Shown one piece after another: positions 9,100 to 19,371 of a DNA stretch of 64,000 nt. The DNA is from Lentilactobacillus parabuchneri DSM 5707 = NBRC 107865 (GTDB taxonomy: Bacteria; Bacillota; Bacilli; Lactobacillales; Lactobacillaceae). The translations under genes were made by a program, and so were the position numbers. Where the stretch lies: contig NZ_AZGK01000007.1 of assembly GCF_001435315.1 (NCBI RefSeq), positions 1-64,000 on the forward strand. Reading direction: 5' to 3'. A model generated the notes under the pieces. The model was given only the letters and a program-made list of their open reading frames with translations, was not told the DNA's origin and made no database searches. How positions within the stretch are numbered: position 1 is the first letter of the stretch; every line of letters starts with the position of its first letter.

Positions 9100-10404
9100 T
9101 TACTCAACATACGTGAATGAGAAATCAAGGATTGAAACCGTATCCCCATCCTTGGCGCCCGCTTTGCGAAGCGCGTCGTCAATTCCCATTCCGTGCATTT
9201 GTCTTGCAAATCGGAGCATGCTTTGATCATGCTCTGTGTCGGTCATCTTAAACAACCGCTCAATTTTATCACCGGAAATAACCCATGATTCATATTCCTT
9301 ATCATAACTGATCTTGAAATCACTCGTGTCAGCTGGCTCGTAATCGTATGATTTGGTTGTGTCTTCCGGCTCTTCCATATCTGCCAGGCTGGTTGTATCC
9401 AGTAAATCGGCCGTCTTTCGAATCAAATCAGTCAGCCCGGTATGGGTAACTGAAGAAATTGGAAAGATTTCAGGAACGGTTTGGCCGGTTTGAGCCTGCT
9501 TCGCTAATTTTTGCTTAAAATCGGCCAAGTTGGCTTCCGAATCAGGCAAATCCATTTTAGTTGCAACAATGATTTGTGGTCGGTTTAAAATCCGTTCATC
9601 ATACTGACTCAATTCTTTATTAATCGCCAAATAATCTTCAAACGGATCACGGCCCTCAACACCCGACATGTCAACCAGGTGAAGAATAACTCGGGTCCGT
9701 TCAACGTGACGGAGGAATTGGAATCCCAATCCAACGCCATTTGACGCACCTTCAACCAATCCAGGCAAATCGGCCACAGCAAAATCACGGCCGTCATCTA
9801 ATCGGACCATCCCCAAGTTAGGAACCAGGGTGGTGAAATGGTATCCTGCAATTTTCGGCTTGGCACTGGTAATAACGGACAGTAAAGTTGATTTCCCGGC
9901 TGATGGAAACCCAACCAACCCAACATCCGCAAGAACTTTGAGTTCCAAACTCAGCGAGATTTCCTGTCCGGGCTCACCGTTTTCAGCAATTTCTGGCGCC
10001 GGGTTGGTAGGACTGGCAAAATGAATATTTCCTCGTCCCCCGCGACCGGCTTTGGCCACGACCAACTCCTGATCAGGCTTGGTTAGATCACCAATGACTT
10101 GACCCGTCTCTGTGTTGGTCACAGTTGTTCCCTCTGGAACTGGAATCACCAAGTCTTCGGCACTGCGGCCCGTCATTGATTTGTTCGCACCATTACCGCC
10201 ATTCTTGGCTTTAAACTTTCGATGATAACGAAAGTCCATTAAGGTATTCATGCCTGAGTCCACCTTAAAAATCACGTTCCCGCCACGGCCACCATCGCCG
10301 CCGGCAGGACCGCCGTTTGGAACATACTTTTCTCGCCGGAAGGCAACCATCCCGTTACCACCATTTCCAGCTTTTACATCAATTTTAACTTGATCAACAA
10401 ACAT
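9100..10404 (-). CDS. obgE: GTPase Obg/CgtA
   Basis: A 434-residue essential ribosome-associated GTPase in 50S assembly and stringent signalling. It has the glycine-rich Obg fold at residues 1-158, a G domain with G1 GFPSAGKS at 165-172, [10 protein letters not shown] (G3) and TKMD (G4), and a C-terminal OCT domain from about residue 350. All nucleotide-binding motifs are intact. A good promoter lies immediately upstream (10461-10489), so it is separately transcribed from uvrC. Confidence 0.97.
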   Translation of the reverse strand: MFVDQVKIDVKAGNGGNGMVAFRREKYVPNGGPAGGDGGRGGNVIFKVDSGMNTLMDFRYHRKFKAKNGGNGANKSMTGRSAEDLVIPVPEGTTVTNTETGQVIGDLTKPDQELVVAKAGRGGRGNIHFASPTNPAPEIAENGEPGQEISLSLELKVLADVGLVGFPSAGKSTLLSVITSAKPKIAGYHFTTLVPNLGMVRLDDGRDFAVADLPGLVEGASNGVGLGFQFLRHVERTRVILHLVDMSGVEGRDPFEDYLAINKELSQYDERILNRPQIIVATKMDLPDSEANLADFKQKLAKQAQTGQTVPEIFPISSVTHTGLTDLIRKTADLLDTTSLADMEEPEDTTKSYDYEPADTSDFKISYDKEYESWVISGDKIERLFKMTDTEHDQSMLRFARQMHGMGIDDALRKAGAKDGDTVSILDFSFTYVE

Positions 10405-10460
10405 CTTATCACCATTTCAAATTATTCCTAAGTCGTTAGTTACGTGTCCAGTACTCTAGC

Positions 10461-10489
10461 AGTATACCGAGTTTCTGACACTAGGTCAA
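10461..10489 (-). promoter_or_regulatory. Sigma-A promoter of obgE
   Basis: On the minus strand TTGACC (-35), exactly 17 nt, then TATACT (-10), 57 nt upstream of the obgE ATG. This is a near-consensus match. Confidence 0.75.
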
Positions 10490-10524
10490 AATAATCTGAT
10501 CATCCCAGTGTCTCCCACAGATAA

Positions 10525-12357
10525 TCAGTGCGTCAGCTTCTTATCCTGATAATTTGTGACTTTACGTTCTTCATCAATTTTACTTAATGAGAATTTGATC
10601 GTCTGGGCAACCGTTTCCGGAACTCCCAGCTTGCGAATATCCTCAACCGACGCATTGGAAATTTTCTTCAAAGAACCAAATTTACGCAGCAATTTATTTC
10701 GTGTCTTCGGACCGACCCCCGAAATGGAATCCAATCTCGAACTCAATGAGTTTTTAGTGTGCACCTTGTGGTGATAAGTGATGGCGAATCGATGGACCTC
10801 GTCTTGAATCCGCTGAAGCAAATAAAATCCCTGACTCTTCGGATCCAATTGCAGCGGCGTATCGTTATCGCCATAAAGCAAATCAGCGGTTTGGTGATGG
10901 GTATTTTTGACCATCCCACCGACTGGAATATCCAATCCCAACTCATTGACTAAAACATCCTTGACCGCATTCATTTGAATAACGCCGCCGTCCATTAAAA
11001 TTAAATCCGGCATCTCGGCGTGTTCCTTCAACAAGCGGGTATAACGTCGTCGAATAACTTCCTTAGTGCTGGCGGCTTCATCGGCATGATCGACCGTCTT
11101 TAATTTATACTTTCGATACAAATTTTTGTTTGGTTGGCCGTCCACGAATACGACCATCGCAGAAACCAAGTCCGCACCCTGAATATGGGAATGGTCAAAG
11201 GCTTCAATCTTGTGTCCGGGTGCAATCCCCATAGCATCGGTCAATTCTTTCATTGCACCGGTGGTCTTGCTCTCATCAAGCTCTAACAGCCTGAATTTTT
11301 CTTCCAAGACCACTTGGGCATTCTTACCCGCCATCTCCAATAGATCGCGCTTCTGGCCTCTCTGAGGGGTTCTAACGGGGACATCCTCGACCACATGACT
11401 AATCACATCGGTCGGCAGTGATTTCGGCACCAAAATTTCTTTAGGAAGAATTTGATTTTTTTGTTTATAAAATTGGGAAATGAAACTCACCATTTCCTCT
11501 TCGGGATCATCAATGATTGGAAACAGCCGCTTCTCACGTTTCATCAATCGCGATTGGCGAATGAAGAATACTTGAATCGACAACCAGCCTTTATCCATGT
11601 AGTAATTAAAAATATCCCGCGGTGTATTATCGTTAGAAATAATTTTCTGCTTCTCAACGGTAATCTCAATGTACTTAATTAAATCGCGAATTTCTGCAGC
11701 CCGTTCATATTCCATATTAGCGGCGGCCTTTTCCATTCGTGCCGTCAACATCTGTTTGGCGTGGGCAACGTTGCCGTTTAAAAACGATTTTATCCGCTTA
11801 ATTTGCTTGGCATAAGTCTCTTCAGGGACGACCTTAAAGCAGGCCCCCAGACACTGCCCCATGTGATAGTAGAGGCAGGGCCGGTTCTGAAATCCATTGC
11901 AGCGCCGCAGCGGATAAACTTTTTGTAAAAAGTTAACCGTCTCGTCCGCCGCATAAACGTTTGGATAAGGGCCGAAATAAAAACCGCCATCCTTGACTAA
12001 CGTGTTGACGATTTTAATTTGGGGGTCACGTTCATTGGTAATCTTAATGTATGGATAACCGCCGTTTCCCTGCTTCAACTTGATATTAAAGTATGGCCGA
12101 TGCTTTTGAATTAAGGTAATCTCAAGCAGGAAAGCTTCCTTATCACTTGAAACGACGATATATTCAAAGTCGGCAATTTCAGAAACCAGACGGGCAGTTT
12201 TGCCATCATGGCTACTTTTAAAGTAGGATCGAACCCGATTCTTCAGGTTCTTGGCTTTCCCAACATAAATAATCTTGCCATTGATGTTTTTCATCAAATA
12301 ACAACCAGGCATATCAGGCAGTAACGCCAGCTTATGTTCAATATAGTCGCTTGCCAA
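10525..12357 (-). CDS. uvrC: UvrABC excinuclease subunit C
   Basis: A 610-residue nuclease subunit of nucleotide excision repair. It has an N-terminal GIY-YIG domain (CYLMKN, KIIYVGKAKNLKNRVRSYF, about residues 14-90), a UVR segment near 200-235 that contacts UvrB, an RNase H-like endonuclease domain with FDHSHIQG near 380, and a C-terminal helix-hairpin-helix (SISGVGPKTRNKLLRKFG). The start is TTG at 12357 with AGGAGGG 7 nt upstream. It is monocistronic with its own promoter. All expected domains are present. Confidence 0.96.
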   Translation of the reverse strand: MASDYIEHKLALLPDMPGCYLMKNINGKIIYVGKAKNLKNRVRSYFKSSHDGKTARLVSEIADFEYIVVSSDKEAFLLEITLIQKHRPYFNIKLKQGNGGYPYIKITNERDPQIKIVNTLVKDGGFYFGPYPNVYAADETVNFLQKVYPLRRCNGFQNRPCLYYHMGQCLGACFKVVPEETYAKQIKRIKSFLNGNVAHAKQMLTARMEKAAANMEYERAAEIRDLIKYIEITVEKQKIISNDNTPRDIFNYYMDKGWLSIQVFFIRQSRLMKREKRLFPIIDDPEEEMVSFISQFYKQKNQILPKEILVPKSLPTDVISHVVEDVPVRTPQRGQKRDLLEMAGKNAQVVLEEKFRLLELDESKTTGAMKELTDAMGIAPGHKIEAFDHSHIQGADLVSAMVVFVDGQPNKNLYRKYKLKTVDHADEAASTKEVIRRRYTRLLKEHAEMPDLILMDGGVIQMNAVKDVLVNELGLDIPVGGMVKNTHHQTADLLYGDNDTPLQLDPKSQGFYLLQRIQDEVHRFAITYHHKVHTKNSLSSRLDSISGVGPKTRNKLLRKFGSLKKISNASVEDIRKLGVPETVAQTIKFSLSKIDEERKVTNYQDKKLTH

Positions 12358-12389
12358 AAAGCTCCCTCCTTTGAGATATTCATCTAAAA

Positions 12390-12418
12390 AGTATACATCG
12401 AATATATGTTTGCTTCAA
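12390..12418 (-). promoter_or_regulatory. Sigma-A promoter of uvrC
   Basis: On the minus strand TTGAAG (-35), 17 nt and TATACT (-10). The inverted repeat ATACAAC/GTTGTAT lies just upstream of the -35 and could be a protein-binding site. Confidence 0.65.
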
Positions 12419-12531
12419 GGATATACAACGCTTGCCGGTATTTTTGTTGTATGGGGCAAGATATCATCATAATGGTATTTTAAATCCTTAGTACAATGGT
12501 TTTCTGGTAATGAAACCAGCGCATTACGACA

Positions 12532-12576
12532 AAAATAACCGTCAACGACCAGATATCAAATCGTTGACGGTTATTT
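12532..12576 (-). terminator. Terminator downstream of the glutamine-type ABC transporter operon
   Basis: AAATAACCGTCAACGA and TCGTTGACGGTTATTT form a perfect 16-bp stem. On the minus strand it is followed by TTTTTG. Confidence 0.75.
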
Positions 12577-12662
12577 GCTTGTTTAAATCCCCACGACACT
12601 TGATTGTCAGGGAATCTCTCATGTTTCTAACACTTCAGTAGTCGGTTGTGACTGCATCCCGA

Positions 12663-13412
12663 CTATACATTTTGAATAATCTTTCCGATAAAGTCCTTTG
12701 CCCGATCATTTTGTGGGTGATCAAACAATTCAGTCGGCTTATTTCGTTCCAGAATATAGCCATCGGCCATGAACCAAACTTCGTCCGCAACTTCTTTTGC
12801 AAAGCCCATTTCATGAGTTACGACAACCATGGTCATCCCCTCTTTCGCCAGTTCATTCATAACCTCGAGCACTTCGCCGACCATTTCCGGATCCAACGCA
12901 CTGGTTGGTTCATCAAACAGCATCACTTCCGGGTTCATCGCCAAAGCCCTAGCAATGGCGACCCGTTGCTGCTGGCCACCTGACAAGCTGCTGGGATAAA
13001 CGTTGGCCTTTTCCTTGAGGCCCACCCGGTCTAACAGATGCATGGCAACTTTATCTGCTTCGGCGTCACTCATATGTTTGACTCGGATTGGGGCCAACTT
13101 AAGATTGTCAATGACCGTCATATTGGGAAACAGGTTAAAGCTTTGAAAAACCATTCCCATCCGCTCACGTAGGTTAATTAACTGTTTTTCGTCAACGTGC
13201 GTCAGATCGGTTCCATCAAACTTAACTTCACCTGCTGTCGGCTTTTCCAATAAATTCAAGCAGCGTAAGAAGGTACTTTTCCCGGCACCGGATGGCCCAA
13301 TGACACAGATCACTTCACCAGATTTTACGGTGCCATTAATGTCTTTTAAGATTTCATTGTCACCAAATTTTTTGCTGAGATGATTCACTTCAATTACTTT
13401 TTTATCCTGCAT
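12663..13412 (-). CDS. glnQ: Polar amino-acid ABC transporter ATP-binding protein (GlnQ type)
   Basis: A 249-residue ATPase of a PAAT-family importer. Walker [10 protein letters not shown] is near residue 38, the signature LSGGQQQR near 145, and Walker [14 protein letters not shown] follows; the H-loop is in VVTHEMGFA. It energises uptake by the fused binding-protein/permease encoded immediately upstream, whose 3' end overlaps this gene by 11 nt. The glutamine-type substrate is assigned by family only. Intact. Confidence 0.92.
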   Translation of the reverse strand: MQDKKVIEVNHLSKKFGDNEILKDINGTVKSGEVICVIGPSGAGKSTFLRCLNLLEKPTAGEVKFDGTDLTHVDEKQLINLRERMGMVFQSFNLFPNMTVIDNLKLAPIRVKHMSDAEADKVAMHLLDRVGLKEKANVYPSSLSGGQQQRVAIARALAMNPEVMLFDEPTSALDPEMVGEVLEVMNELAKEGMTMVVVTHEMGFAKEVADEVWFMADGYILERNKPTELFDHPQNDRAKDFIGKIIQNV

Positions 13413-14871
13413 GTTTCATCTTCCCTTCATAGTAATTCAAAACCCGGGTTAACGCGAAGGTCATGACGAAGTAGAGAACCATTGCCACGAAGATCGGCAT
13501 GACCCCACGATACGTGTCGGCCCGGACGATATTGAGCTGGTAAATCAAATCAGTAACCCCGATGATCGAGACAATCGAACTTTCCTTAATCAACGAGATA
13601 AATTCATTTCCCAGCGCCGGCCAAATATTCTTGAAGGCTTGCGGCAAAATCACAAATCTCATTAGATCCCGTTTGGATAACCCAAGGCTGGCAGCGGCTT
13701 CCGTCTGCCCCTTGGCAACTGAATTAATACCGCCACGAATAATTTCGGCAACGTAGGCACCACTATTCAGTGACACGGCGATCATCCCTGAAATCAATGC
13801 CGGGATGTTAATGACCACCCCGATTCCGAAGTAAACGAACAATACCTGAACCATCAAAGGCGTTCCTCGAATAAATTCGGTATAACTGATTGCCAACCCA
13901 CGAAGCCACTTTTGCTTGGAAAAACGCATCAACGCCAGGATCACCCCAATCAATACACCGAAGAATGTCGACACAATCGAAATTAAGATTGTGTATTCGA
14001 CCCCTTTTGCGAAGTACTTCCAGTAATGAAACATTGAGGTGTTGACCGTGTTGACCTTCATGTACTTACCGGCACTTGCCAGATACTTATCAGTCAACTT
14101 CTGTTTTTGAATCTGATCGATACTCTTGTTAACAGCAGCAACCAAGCTTCCTGAACCCTTCTTAAAGGCAATTGCGGCGCCAACCTCGTTTTTGTTGAGG
14201 TGGTAGCCTGATGGAATCATCTTTAGGCTCGGATCATTTTTAACGTAGGCTTCAGCACTCGGCTTCTCAATTCCCAAAGCATCAATCTTATGGGTTTTCA
14301 GTGCCAACACCAGATCCGTCGACTTGTCCATCCCTTTAACGGTAGCATTAGGAATTTTCTTCTGGGCTAATCCATATTGGAGGGTTCCCGTTTGAGCCCC
14401 AATCTTGGCCCCTCTTAAATTCTTGACGCTCTTGTATTTATTAACATCACTTGAGTTAATTAAAAAGCTTTGGCCACCGGAATAATAGATCTTTGAAAAA
14501 TCAACACTTTGGCGACGCTCAGCCGTTGGGTTAATCCCGCCAATGGCCATGTCAGCTTTTCCGGTTTGGATTGCCACCAGCAGTGAATCAAAGTTCATGC
14601 TCTTAATCACCAGCTTGACGTGGAGGTCTTTGGCGACCTTTTTAGCGACGTCAATATCCATGCCGACAATTTGATCCTTGCCGTTTTTATTCACTTGAAA
14701 TTCGTACGGTGGATAATCCGGGCTGGTAACCATAATCAATTCGCCACGTTGTTTAACCCGCTGGAGCGATGTATCAGCAGCCGATGCCTGGTTGGCAAAG
14801 ACTGATGCAAAGGTAAATACTGCAATGAACATCAATGTTATCTGAATGATTGCTTTAAGACTCTTCTTCAT
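13402..14871 (-). CDS. Fused amino-acid binding protein and ABC permease (GlnPH type)
   Basis: A 489-residue fusion. An N-terminal signal sequence is followed by an SBP_bac_3 domain (about residues 30-255; starts near [17 protein letters not shown]) and then a His/Glu/Gln/Arg/opine-type permease domain with about five helices (from about 270) and the EAA loop [13 protein letters not shown]. Such fusions are usual in lactobacilli and streptococci. I chose ATG 14871, with a GAGGG-containing site just upstream, over ATG 14934, because the signal peptide begins MKKSLKA. Substrate is probably glutamine or a related amino acid; arginine cannot be excluded. Confidence 0.88.
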   Translation of the reverse strand: MKKSLKAIIQITLMFIAVFTFASVFANQASAADTSLQRVKQRGELIMVTSPDYPPYEFQVNKNGKDQIVGMDIDVAKKVAKDLHVKLVIKSMNFDSLLVAIQTGKADMAIGGINPTAERRQSVDFSKIYYSGGQSFLINSSDVNKYKSVKNLRGAKIGAQTGTLQYGLAQKKIPNATVKGMDKSTDLVLALKTHKIDALGIEKPSAEAYVKNDPSLKMIPSGYHLNKNEVGAAIAFKKGSGSLVAAVNKSIDQIQKQKLTDKYLASAGKYMKVNTVNTSMFHYWKYFAKGVEYTILISIVSTFFGVLIGVILALMRFSKQKWLRGLAISYTEFIRGTPLMVQVLFVYFGIGVVINIPALISGMIAVSLNSGAYVAEIIRGGINSVAKGQTEAAASLGLSKRDLMRFVILPQAFKNIWPALGNEFISLIKESSIVSIIGVTDLIYQLNIVRADTYRGVMPIFVAMVLYFVMTFALTRVLNYYEGKMKHAG

Positions 14872-15010
14872 CAAGTTTCCCTCTTCCAAATTTATAATAA
14901 CCAATACATTACACCAAAAATATAGTTTATGCAATAAAAATCTGAAATAAGTCGTAATTATACATTATTCATTCATTTATACAAGCTTTTTAATAATCTA
15001 GCCAATAAGT

Positions 15011-15039
15011 GTGACTTTTAACATCAGATTTGCTATAGT
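15011..15039 (+). promoter_or_regulatory. Promoter of the 54-residue small protein gene
   Basis: GTGACT (-35), 17 nt and TATAGT (-10) preceded by TG plus one base (extended -10), about 33 nt upstream of the ATG. Confidence 0.6.
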
Positions 15040-15071
15040 TATGACGTAAAAGGGTAAGGAGATGAATCTGA

Positions 15072-15236
15072 ATGGCATTAAAGGTCAATCGCCAAAACGA
15101 TATGGATGCGATGTTCGGTAAGTTTGCTGAAATGGATCCAGAAGATAAAAAACGTGACAAGTTCTTGAAACATGATAAAAAAGACAAAGATAAAAAACGC
15201 CAGAATGAAAAACGGCCAACCAAAAAATGGTTTTAG
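15072..15236 (+). CDS. Small basic protein, 54 residues
   Basis: Starts at the ATG at 15072 with AAGGAG 10 nt upstream and ends at TAG 15236. It has its own promoter and is followed by a strong terminator, so it forms a complete small transcription unit. The product begins MALKVNRQNDMDAMFGKF. Its C-terminal half is almost entirely Lys, Asp, Glu and Arg, ending KKWF. Short proteins of this layout occur in lactic acid bacteria (possibly the SPJ_0845-like group), but that link is tentative. No membrane segment. Charge suggests nucleic-acid or ribosome contact, which is inference only. Confidence 0.7.
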   Translation: MALKVNRQNDMDAMFGKFAEMDPEDKKRDKFLKHDKKDKDKKRQNEKRPTKKWF

Positions 15237-15256
15237 TCAGACTGTGATTAGCCAAG

Positions 15257-15299
15257 AGGATACCGGTGAGTGAACTTTACTCGTCGGTATCCTTTTTTA
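15257..15299 (+). terminator. Terminator of the 54-residue gene
   Basis: AGGATACCG pairs with CGGTATCCT around an inner GAGT/ACTC stem and is followed by a run of T. Confidence 0.85.
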
Positions 15300-15328
15300 T
15301 GTCGATCAGTTTGAACGCAAAAAAGAAA

Positions 15329-15380
15329 AATACCACGATAATCCCAGATTCTGTTCTGGAATAGTCGCGGTATTATTTTT
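15329..15380 (-). terminator. Terminator downstream of argH
   Basis: On the minus strand AATACCGCGACTATTCC pairs (with mismatches) with GGGATTATCGTGGTATT and is followed by TTTCTTTTTT. Confidence 0.7.
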
Positions 15381-15439
15381 GAGGATCAAGTTGTTTAATG
15401 TCCCACTATTTGAATTAATTTTTTAGAAAATAAGCCTTG

Positions 15440-16822
15440 TTACTCACCAAGTTCTTGCTTGGCGTTTTTAATCTGCAGTCTCACCTGATCAAATCCAGTT
15501 CCACCCAGTGAGTGACGTCGTTCCACAGCAACCTCTGATTTAAGGTCATGGTAGACGTCTTCTTCAATTTTAGGAGAAGCAGCCTGGAGATCTGCCAAAG
15601 ACATGTCCTGGAGGTTCTGGTGGGTTTCTAGGCCCTTTAGAACCAACTGGCCAACAATCCCATGAGCTTCTCGGAATGGAATTCCCTTGGTTGCCAAATA
15701 ATCAGCCAATTCAGTGGCGTTTGAAAAATCATTTTCGGTGGCCGCCTTCATTCGCTCGACATTTGGTTTGGCTGTTTTGAGCATGCCGTTGAATACTTTC
15801 AAAGCAGGCAGCAACGTCTTAACCGTGTCAAAAGTCCCCTCCTTGTCTTCTTGGAGGTCCTTATTATAGGCCAAAGGTAACGACTTCATTGTCGACAATA
15901 GGCCAATCAGGTGGCCATACACCCGTCCGGATTTTCCACGAATCAATTCAGCCATGTCGGGGTTCTTCTTTTGCGGCATAATTGAACTGCCCGTCGTGTA
16001 GGCGTCACTTAATTCCAGGTACTTAAATTCGTGACTTACCCACATACTGATTTCTTCACAAAATCTGGATAAGTGCATCATCAAAATTGAACTGTTGCTC
16101 AAAAACTCCAGGGCAAAATCACGATCGGAAACCGCGTCCAGTGAGTTGGGATACACTTGGGCAAAGCCAAGTTCCTTTGCGGTGTATTCCCGATCAATTG
16201 GAAACGTTGTCCCTGCCAAAGCGGCGGCACCCAGCGGCAACATGTCCGTATGCTGCATATTAAAGACAAACCGTTCTTTGTCCCGCTTCAGCATTTGGTA
16301 GTAGGCCATCAGGTAATGACCGTAAGAAATCGGCTGGGCGTGCTGCAAATGTGTATAGCCCGGCATAATCGTTTCGACGTTTTTTTCGGCCATCTCGACC
16401 AGCGTTTTCTGCAAAGTCGTGATTTCATCAATGACTTTTGGCAGACGGTTTTTCAAATACAAATGAAAGTCAGTGGCGACCTGGTCATTTCGTGATCGGG
16501 CGGTATGCAGCTTCCCGGCAACCGGTCCGATTCGTTCGGTCAAAAGTGCTTCGATGTTCATGTGGATATCTTCATTTTCAACCGTAAATTCAAGCTTTCC
16601 GGCGTGTAAATCCTCACGAAGCCCAACGAGTCCGGCAACAATTTGATTCACATCGTCCATCTTCAAAATTTTGGTGTGACCCAGCATCTTGACATGGGCA
16701 AGTGAACCCTCAATATCTTCGTCGGCCATCAGTTGGTCAAACGAAATTGAAGCCCCAAATTGATCTACCCATTCTGATGCCTGCTGCTGAAAACGACCGC
16801 CCCATAATTTCTTTGTACTCAT
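15440..16822 (-). CDS. argH: Argininosuccinate lyase
   Basis: A 460-residue enzyme cleaving argininosuccinate to arginine and fumarate, the last step of arginine synthesis. The superfamily signature [12 protein letters not shown] is intact near residue 280, and [12 protein letters not shown] is visible near 108. Length is normal. The ATG immediately abuts the argG stop codon (TAAATG), so translation is probably coupled and the two steps from citrulline to arginine are coexpressed. A terminator follows. Confidence 0.97.
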   Translation of the reverse strand: MSTKKLWGGRFQQQASEWVDQFGASISFDQLMADEDIEGSLAHVKMLGHTKILKMDDVNQIVAGLVGLREDLHAGKLEFTVENEDIHMNIEALLTERIGPVAGKLHTARSRNDQVATDFHLYLKNRLPKVIDEITTLQKTLVEMAEKNVETIMPGYTHLQHAQPISYGHYLMAYYQMLKRDKERFVFNMQHTDMLPLGAAALAGTTFPIDREYTAKELGFAQVYPNSLDAVSDRDFALEFLSNSSILMMHLSRFCEEISMWVSHEFKYLELSDAYTTGSSIMPQKKNPDMAELIRGKSGRVYGHLIGLLSTMKSLPLAYNKDLQEDKEGTFDTVKTLLPALKVFNGMLKTAKPNVERMKAATENDFSNATELADYLATKGIPFREAHGIVGQLVLKGLETHQNLQDMSLADLQAASPKIEEDVYHDLKSEVAVERRHSLGGTGFDQVRLQIKNAKQELGE

Positions 16823-18118
16823 TTATTTTTTAGCTCCCATATGTGTGGAATTTTTTTCCTGAACGGTTACCTTATCCTTCAATTGGGATTTGGTAACGGC
16901 TTTAACAAATTGAGAATTCTTATTTTTAAGGGCCACTTGTTGATAGACTTGAGTTGGAAGTCCCCACAATTTGATGAACCCTTTGGCTGCTTCCTGGTCA
17001 AATGAATCTGAGGAAGTGTAAGTTGCCAAATCTTTGTCATAAAGAGACGAATCTGATTTACGACCCAGTACCATGACGTTGCCCTTGAACAACTGCAACT
17101 TAATCACACCGTTGACAACTTCCTGGGACTTGTCGATAAATGCCTGAATGGCATCCATCAGAGGCGAGAACCAAAGGGCGTTATAGACCATCTCACTCAA
17201 TTGTTTTTCAACGGTTGGTTTGAAGTGCGCAAGGTCTCGTTCAAAGGTTAGGTCTTCAAGTTCCTTGTGCGCTTTCAACAAAACAGTTGCCGCTGGGGCT
17301 TCGTAGACTTCACGAGATTTGATCCCAACCAAACGGTTTTCAATATGATCAATTCGGCCGACCCCATTTTCACCGGCAATTTCATTTAGTTCTTGGATGA
17401 TTTCTGAAAACTTCATCTTCTGGCCATTCAGCTCAGTTGGAATCCCCTTTTTAAAAGTGATTTCAACTTCGGTTGGCGTGTCTGGTGTATTCTCAATTGG
17501 ATTGGTAATTGCAAATGCATCTTCTGGTGCGCTTTGCCATGGGTCTTCCAAAATACCGGCTTCGTTGGCACGGCCCCAAATATTGGCATCAATTGAGTAA
17601 GGTGAGTCCAAATCAATTGGAATTGGAATATTGTGGTCCTTGGCATATTCAATTTCCTGCTCACGTGACCAGTGCCAGTCACGAACTGGACTGAGGACTT
17701 CCAATTGTGGATCCAAGCCATGAATGGCAACTTCGAAACGAACCTGATCGTTTCCTTTACCAGTACAGCCGTGGGCAACCGCAACGGCGTGCTCTTGATG
17801 GGCAACTTGAACCAGCGTCTTGGAAATGAGCGGACGTGATAAAGCGGAAATGAGTGGGTACGAGCCTTCATACATGGCGTTGGCCTTCAAAGCGACAGCC
17901 GCATAGTTGTCGGCAAATTCGTCCAAAGCATCAATCACATATGCTTTAACAGCGCCGACATTTAAAGCCTTTTGTTTAATGAAATCAAGGTCCTTGCCTT
18001 CACCAACATTAATACAGCAAGCCACAACGTCATAGCCCTTGTCCTTTAACCAGGCAATTGCAACTGAGGTGTCCAAGCCACCGGAATACGCTAAAATTAC
18101 TTTATTGTTTTCTGACAT
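16823..18118 (-). CDS. argG: Argininosuccinate synthase
   Basis: A 431-residue enzyme joining citrulline and aspartate with ATP. The N-type ATP pyrophosphatase loop AYSGGLDTS is near the N-terminus, and [13 protein letters not shown] near 117 is the family signature. The protein is about 20-30 residues longer than typical ArgG (about 400-410) because of a polar Lys-rich C-terminal tail of unclear purpose. It is the first gene of argGH; a candidate ARG box lies about 100 bp upstream, so ArgR control by arginine is likely. Confidence 0.96.
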   Translation of the reverse strand: MSENNKVILAYSGGLDTSVAIAWLKDKGYDVVACCINVGEGKDLDFIKQKALNVGAVKAYVIDALDEFADNYAAVALKANAMYEGSYPLISALSRPLISKTLVQVAHQEHAVAVAHGCTGKGNDQVRFEVAIHGLDPQLEVLSPVRDWHWSREQEIEYAKDHNIPIPIDLDSPYSIDANIWGRANEAGILEDPWQSAPEDAFAITNPIENTPDTPTEVEITFKKGIPTELNGQKMKFSEIIQELNEIAGENGVGRIDHIENRLVGIKSREVYEAPAATVLLKAHKELEDLTFERDLAHFKPTVEKQLSEMVYNALWFSPLMDAIQAFIDKSQEVVNGVIKLQLFKGNVMVLGRKSDSSLYDKDLATYTSSDSFDQEAAKGFIKLWGLPTQVYQQVALKNKNSQFVKAVTKSQLKDKVTVQEKNSTHMGAKK

Positions 18119-18214
18119 ATATATTCCCTCTTATTTTCTAAAAAATTCAATGTATAGAGATTAACACCTATATTCATAAAATGCAACTGTTTTTGCGTTT
18201 TATTCATTATTAAT

Positions 18215-18228
18215 CGAATTATTATTCT
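18215..18228. promoter_or_regulatory. Candidate ARG box (ArgR operator) upstream of argG
   Basis: The sequence contains GAAT-AATA-ATTC on the minus strand, matching the core of the ARG-box consensus TGAATWWWWATTCA except at the two outer bases. Additional TGAATA half-sites lie closer to argG, near 18171-18177 and 18202-18207, as expected for clustered ARG boxes. Confidence 0.5.
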
Positions 18229-18313
18229 GATTATGCAGAATTTGGCCAAATACCCGAAAATATGCAGAAAAGAGCGTCGACCAAATAGCGGTTCGACTGA
18301 GGAATAATTGAAA

Positions 18314-18357
18314 CAAAAAAAGGCGGAACAAAACATTTCGTCTTGTCCCGTCCGCTT
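18314..18357 (-). terminator. Terminator of engB-mazG-like unit (GGGACAAA-type hairpin)
   Basis: On the minus strand GGGACAAGAC pairs with GTTTTGTTCC around GAAAT, with extra GCGG/CCGC pairing, then seven T. Its loop side resembles the hairpin at 24674-24712. Confidence 0.75.
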
Positions 18358-18385
18358 GTAAATTGGCCTTAATCTATTTTGTGCA

Positions 18386-18697
18386 TCATAAGTTAACTTG
18401 GTTGACCCCACCGGATTGGCTTGGGTAACGCTTCTCCAATCGTGCAATATTTTTAGTGGCAACTTCGTCAAAGGGAATGTCGGCCCACTCGGAAATTTGC
18501 GATAAATACCATAAAACGTCGCCCATCTCTTTTACCAGTTGATCATGGTCAAGTTTTTGACTTTGGAAAGTGTACTTACGAATTAAGTCCGCAACTTCGC
18601 CGGATTCACCGGTCAGTCCCAAGGCACAATTTGTCAGGACTTGTTCATTCCCCATTAGTGTACGGTTAGCTGCTTTTTGGTACTCATCAAAATTCAT
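18386..18697 (-). CDS. MazG-like nucleotide pyrophosphohydrolase
   Basis: A 103-residue all-alpha NTP pyrophosphatase of the MazG/dUTPase-2 superfamily. The metal-binding ExxE...ExxD pattern is present: GESGEVAD near residue 30 and [10 protein letters not shown] near 58. Such proteins hydrolyse (d)NTPs to monophosphates and are thought to remove non-canonical nucleotides; the substrate here is unknown. Its ATG overlaps the engB stop by 4 nt (ATGA), so translation is coupled. It is a single-domain MazG, shorter than E. coli MazG, as usual for this type. Confidence 0.8.
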   Translation of the reverse strand: MNFDEYQKAANRTLMGNEQVLTNCALGLTGESGEVADLIRKYTFQSQKLDHDQLVKEMGDVLWYLSQISEWADIPFDEVATKNIARLEKRYPSQSGGVNQVNL

Positions 18698-19281
18698 CGT
18701 TTCATTCTCCCCTCAATCCAACGCCAAACATCGTTCTTACCTGTTTTGGTTAGCGCGGAAAATAGAATTAACGGTTCATTGGAATCAAGTTGTAAGGTCT
18801 TCTTGATTAATGATTCCTGCTTGTTCCATTTGCCGCCGGAAATTTTGTCCATTTTGGTTGCAACAGTTAAGATCGGAATATTGTAATACTTCAGCCAATT
18901 GTGCATCGACACATCATCATCCGTTGGCGCATGGCGACCGTCAACGAGGGCAATCACACCCCTCAACTGTTCACGTTTAGTCAAATAAGTTTCAATCATT
19001 CTCCCCCATTTTTCTCGACTGGCTTTAGAAGCTTTGGCATAGCCGTACCCTGGGACATCCACAAAGTACAGCTTGTCTTCAATATTGTAGAAATTCAGGG
19101 TTTGGGTTTTCCCCGGTTGACTTGATGTTCGCGCAAATTTATTTCTGTTGATTAAAACATTGGTTAGTGAAGATTTGCCAACATTTGACCGACCAACCAA
19201 CGCTATTTCTGGAAATTGAGTATTTGGATATTGTTTTTCTGCGACAGCACTGATCGTAAGGTCGACGTTATGAACCTCCAT
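18694..19281 (-). CDS. engB: Ribosome biogenesis GTPase EngB/YsxC
   Basis: A 195-residue TrmE-Era-like GTPase needed for 50S subunit assembly. G1 is GRSNVGKSS near residue 30, G3 DVPGYGYA near 74, G4 TKMDK near 141, and G5-like FSALT near 174. AAGGAG is well placed before the ATG. It follows clpX on the same strand, the classic clpX-engB arrangement, but a terminator-like hairpin lies between them. Confidence 0.95.
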   Translation of the reverse strand: MEVHNVDLTISAVAEKQYPNTQFPEIALVGRSNVGKSSLTNVLINRNKFARTSSQPGKTQTLNFYNIEDKLYFVDVPGYGYAKASKASREKWGRMIETYLTKREQLRGVIALVDGRHAPTDDDVSMHNWLKYYNIPILTVATKMDKISGGKWNKQESLIKKTLQLDSNEPLILFSALTKTGKNDVWRWIEGRMKR

Positions 19282-19312
19282 GAAACCACTCCTTAAGTGA
19301 ATAAAAAATATT

Positions 19313-19366
19313 GAAATAAAAAAAGAAATCTGACAGTAAGCTATCTAAAGTTTACATCAGATTTCT
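19313..19366 (-). terminator. Terminator downstream of clpX
   Basis: On the minus strand AGAAATCTG and CAGATTTCT form a stem around a long loop and are followed by TTTTTTT. Confidence 0.65.
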
Positions 19367-19371
19367 ACGAA

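Larger units (their letters stand above)
12358..12662. other. 305-base intergenic region between uvrC and glnQ
   Basis: From the right: a short inverted repeat that includes the glnQ stop codon, a 16-bp hairpin acting as a minus-strand terminator (12532-12576), a 7-bp inverted repeat (12423-12452) and the uvrC promoter (12390-12418). I see no coding sequence or RNA gene here. Confidence 0.7.

Noticed and set aside
18119-18385. T-box or other riboswitch upstream of argG
   Set aside because: No T-box bulge motif, specifier loop or antiterminator was seen; ARG-box-like operators explain the region better.
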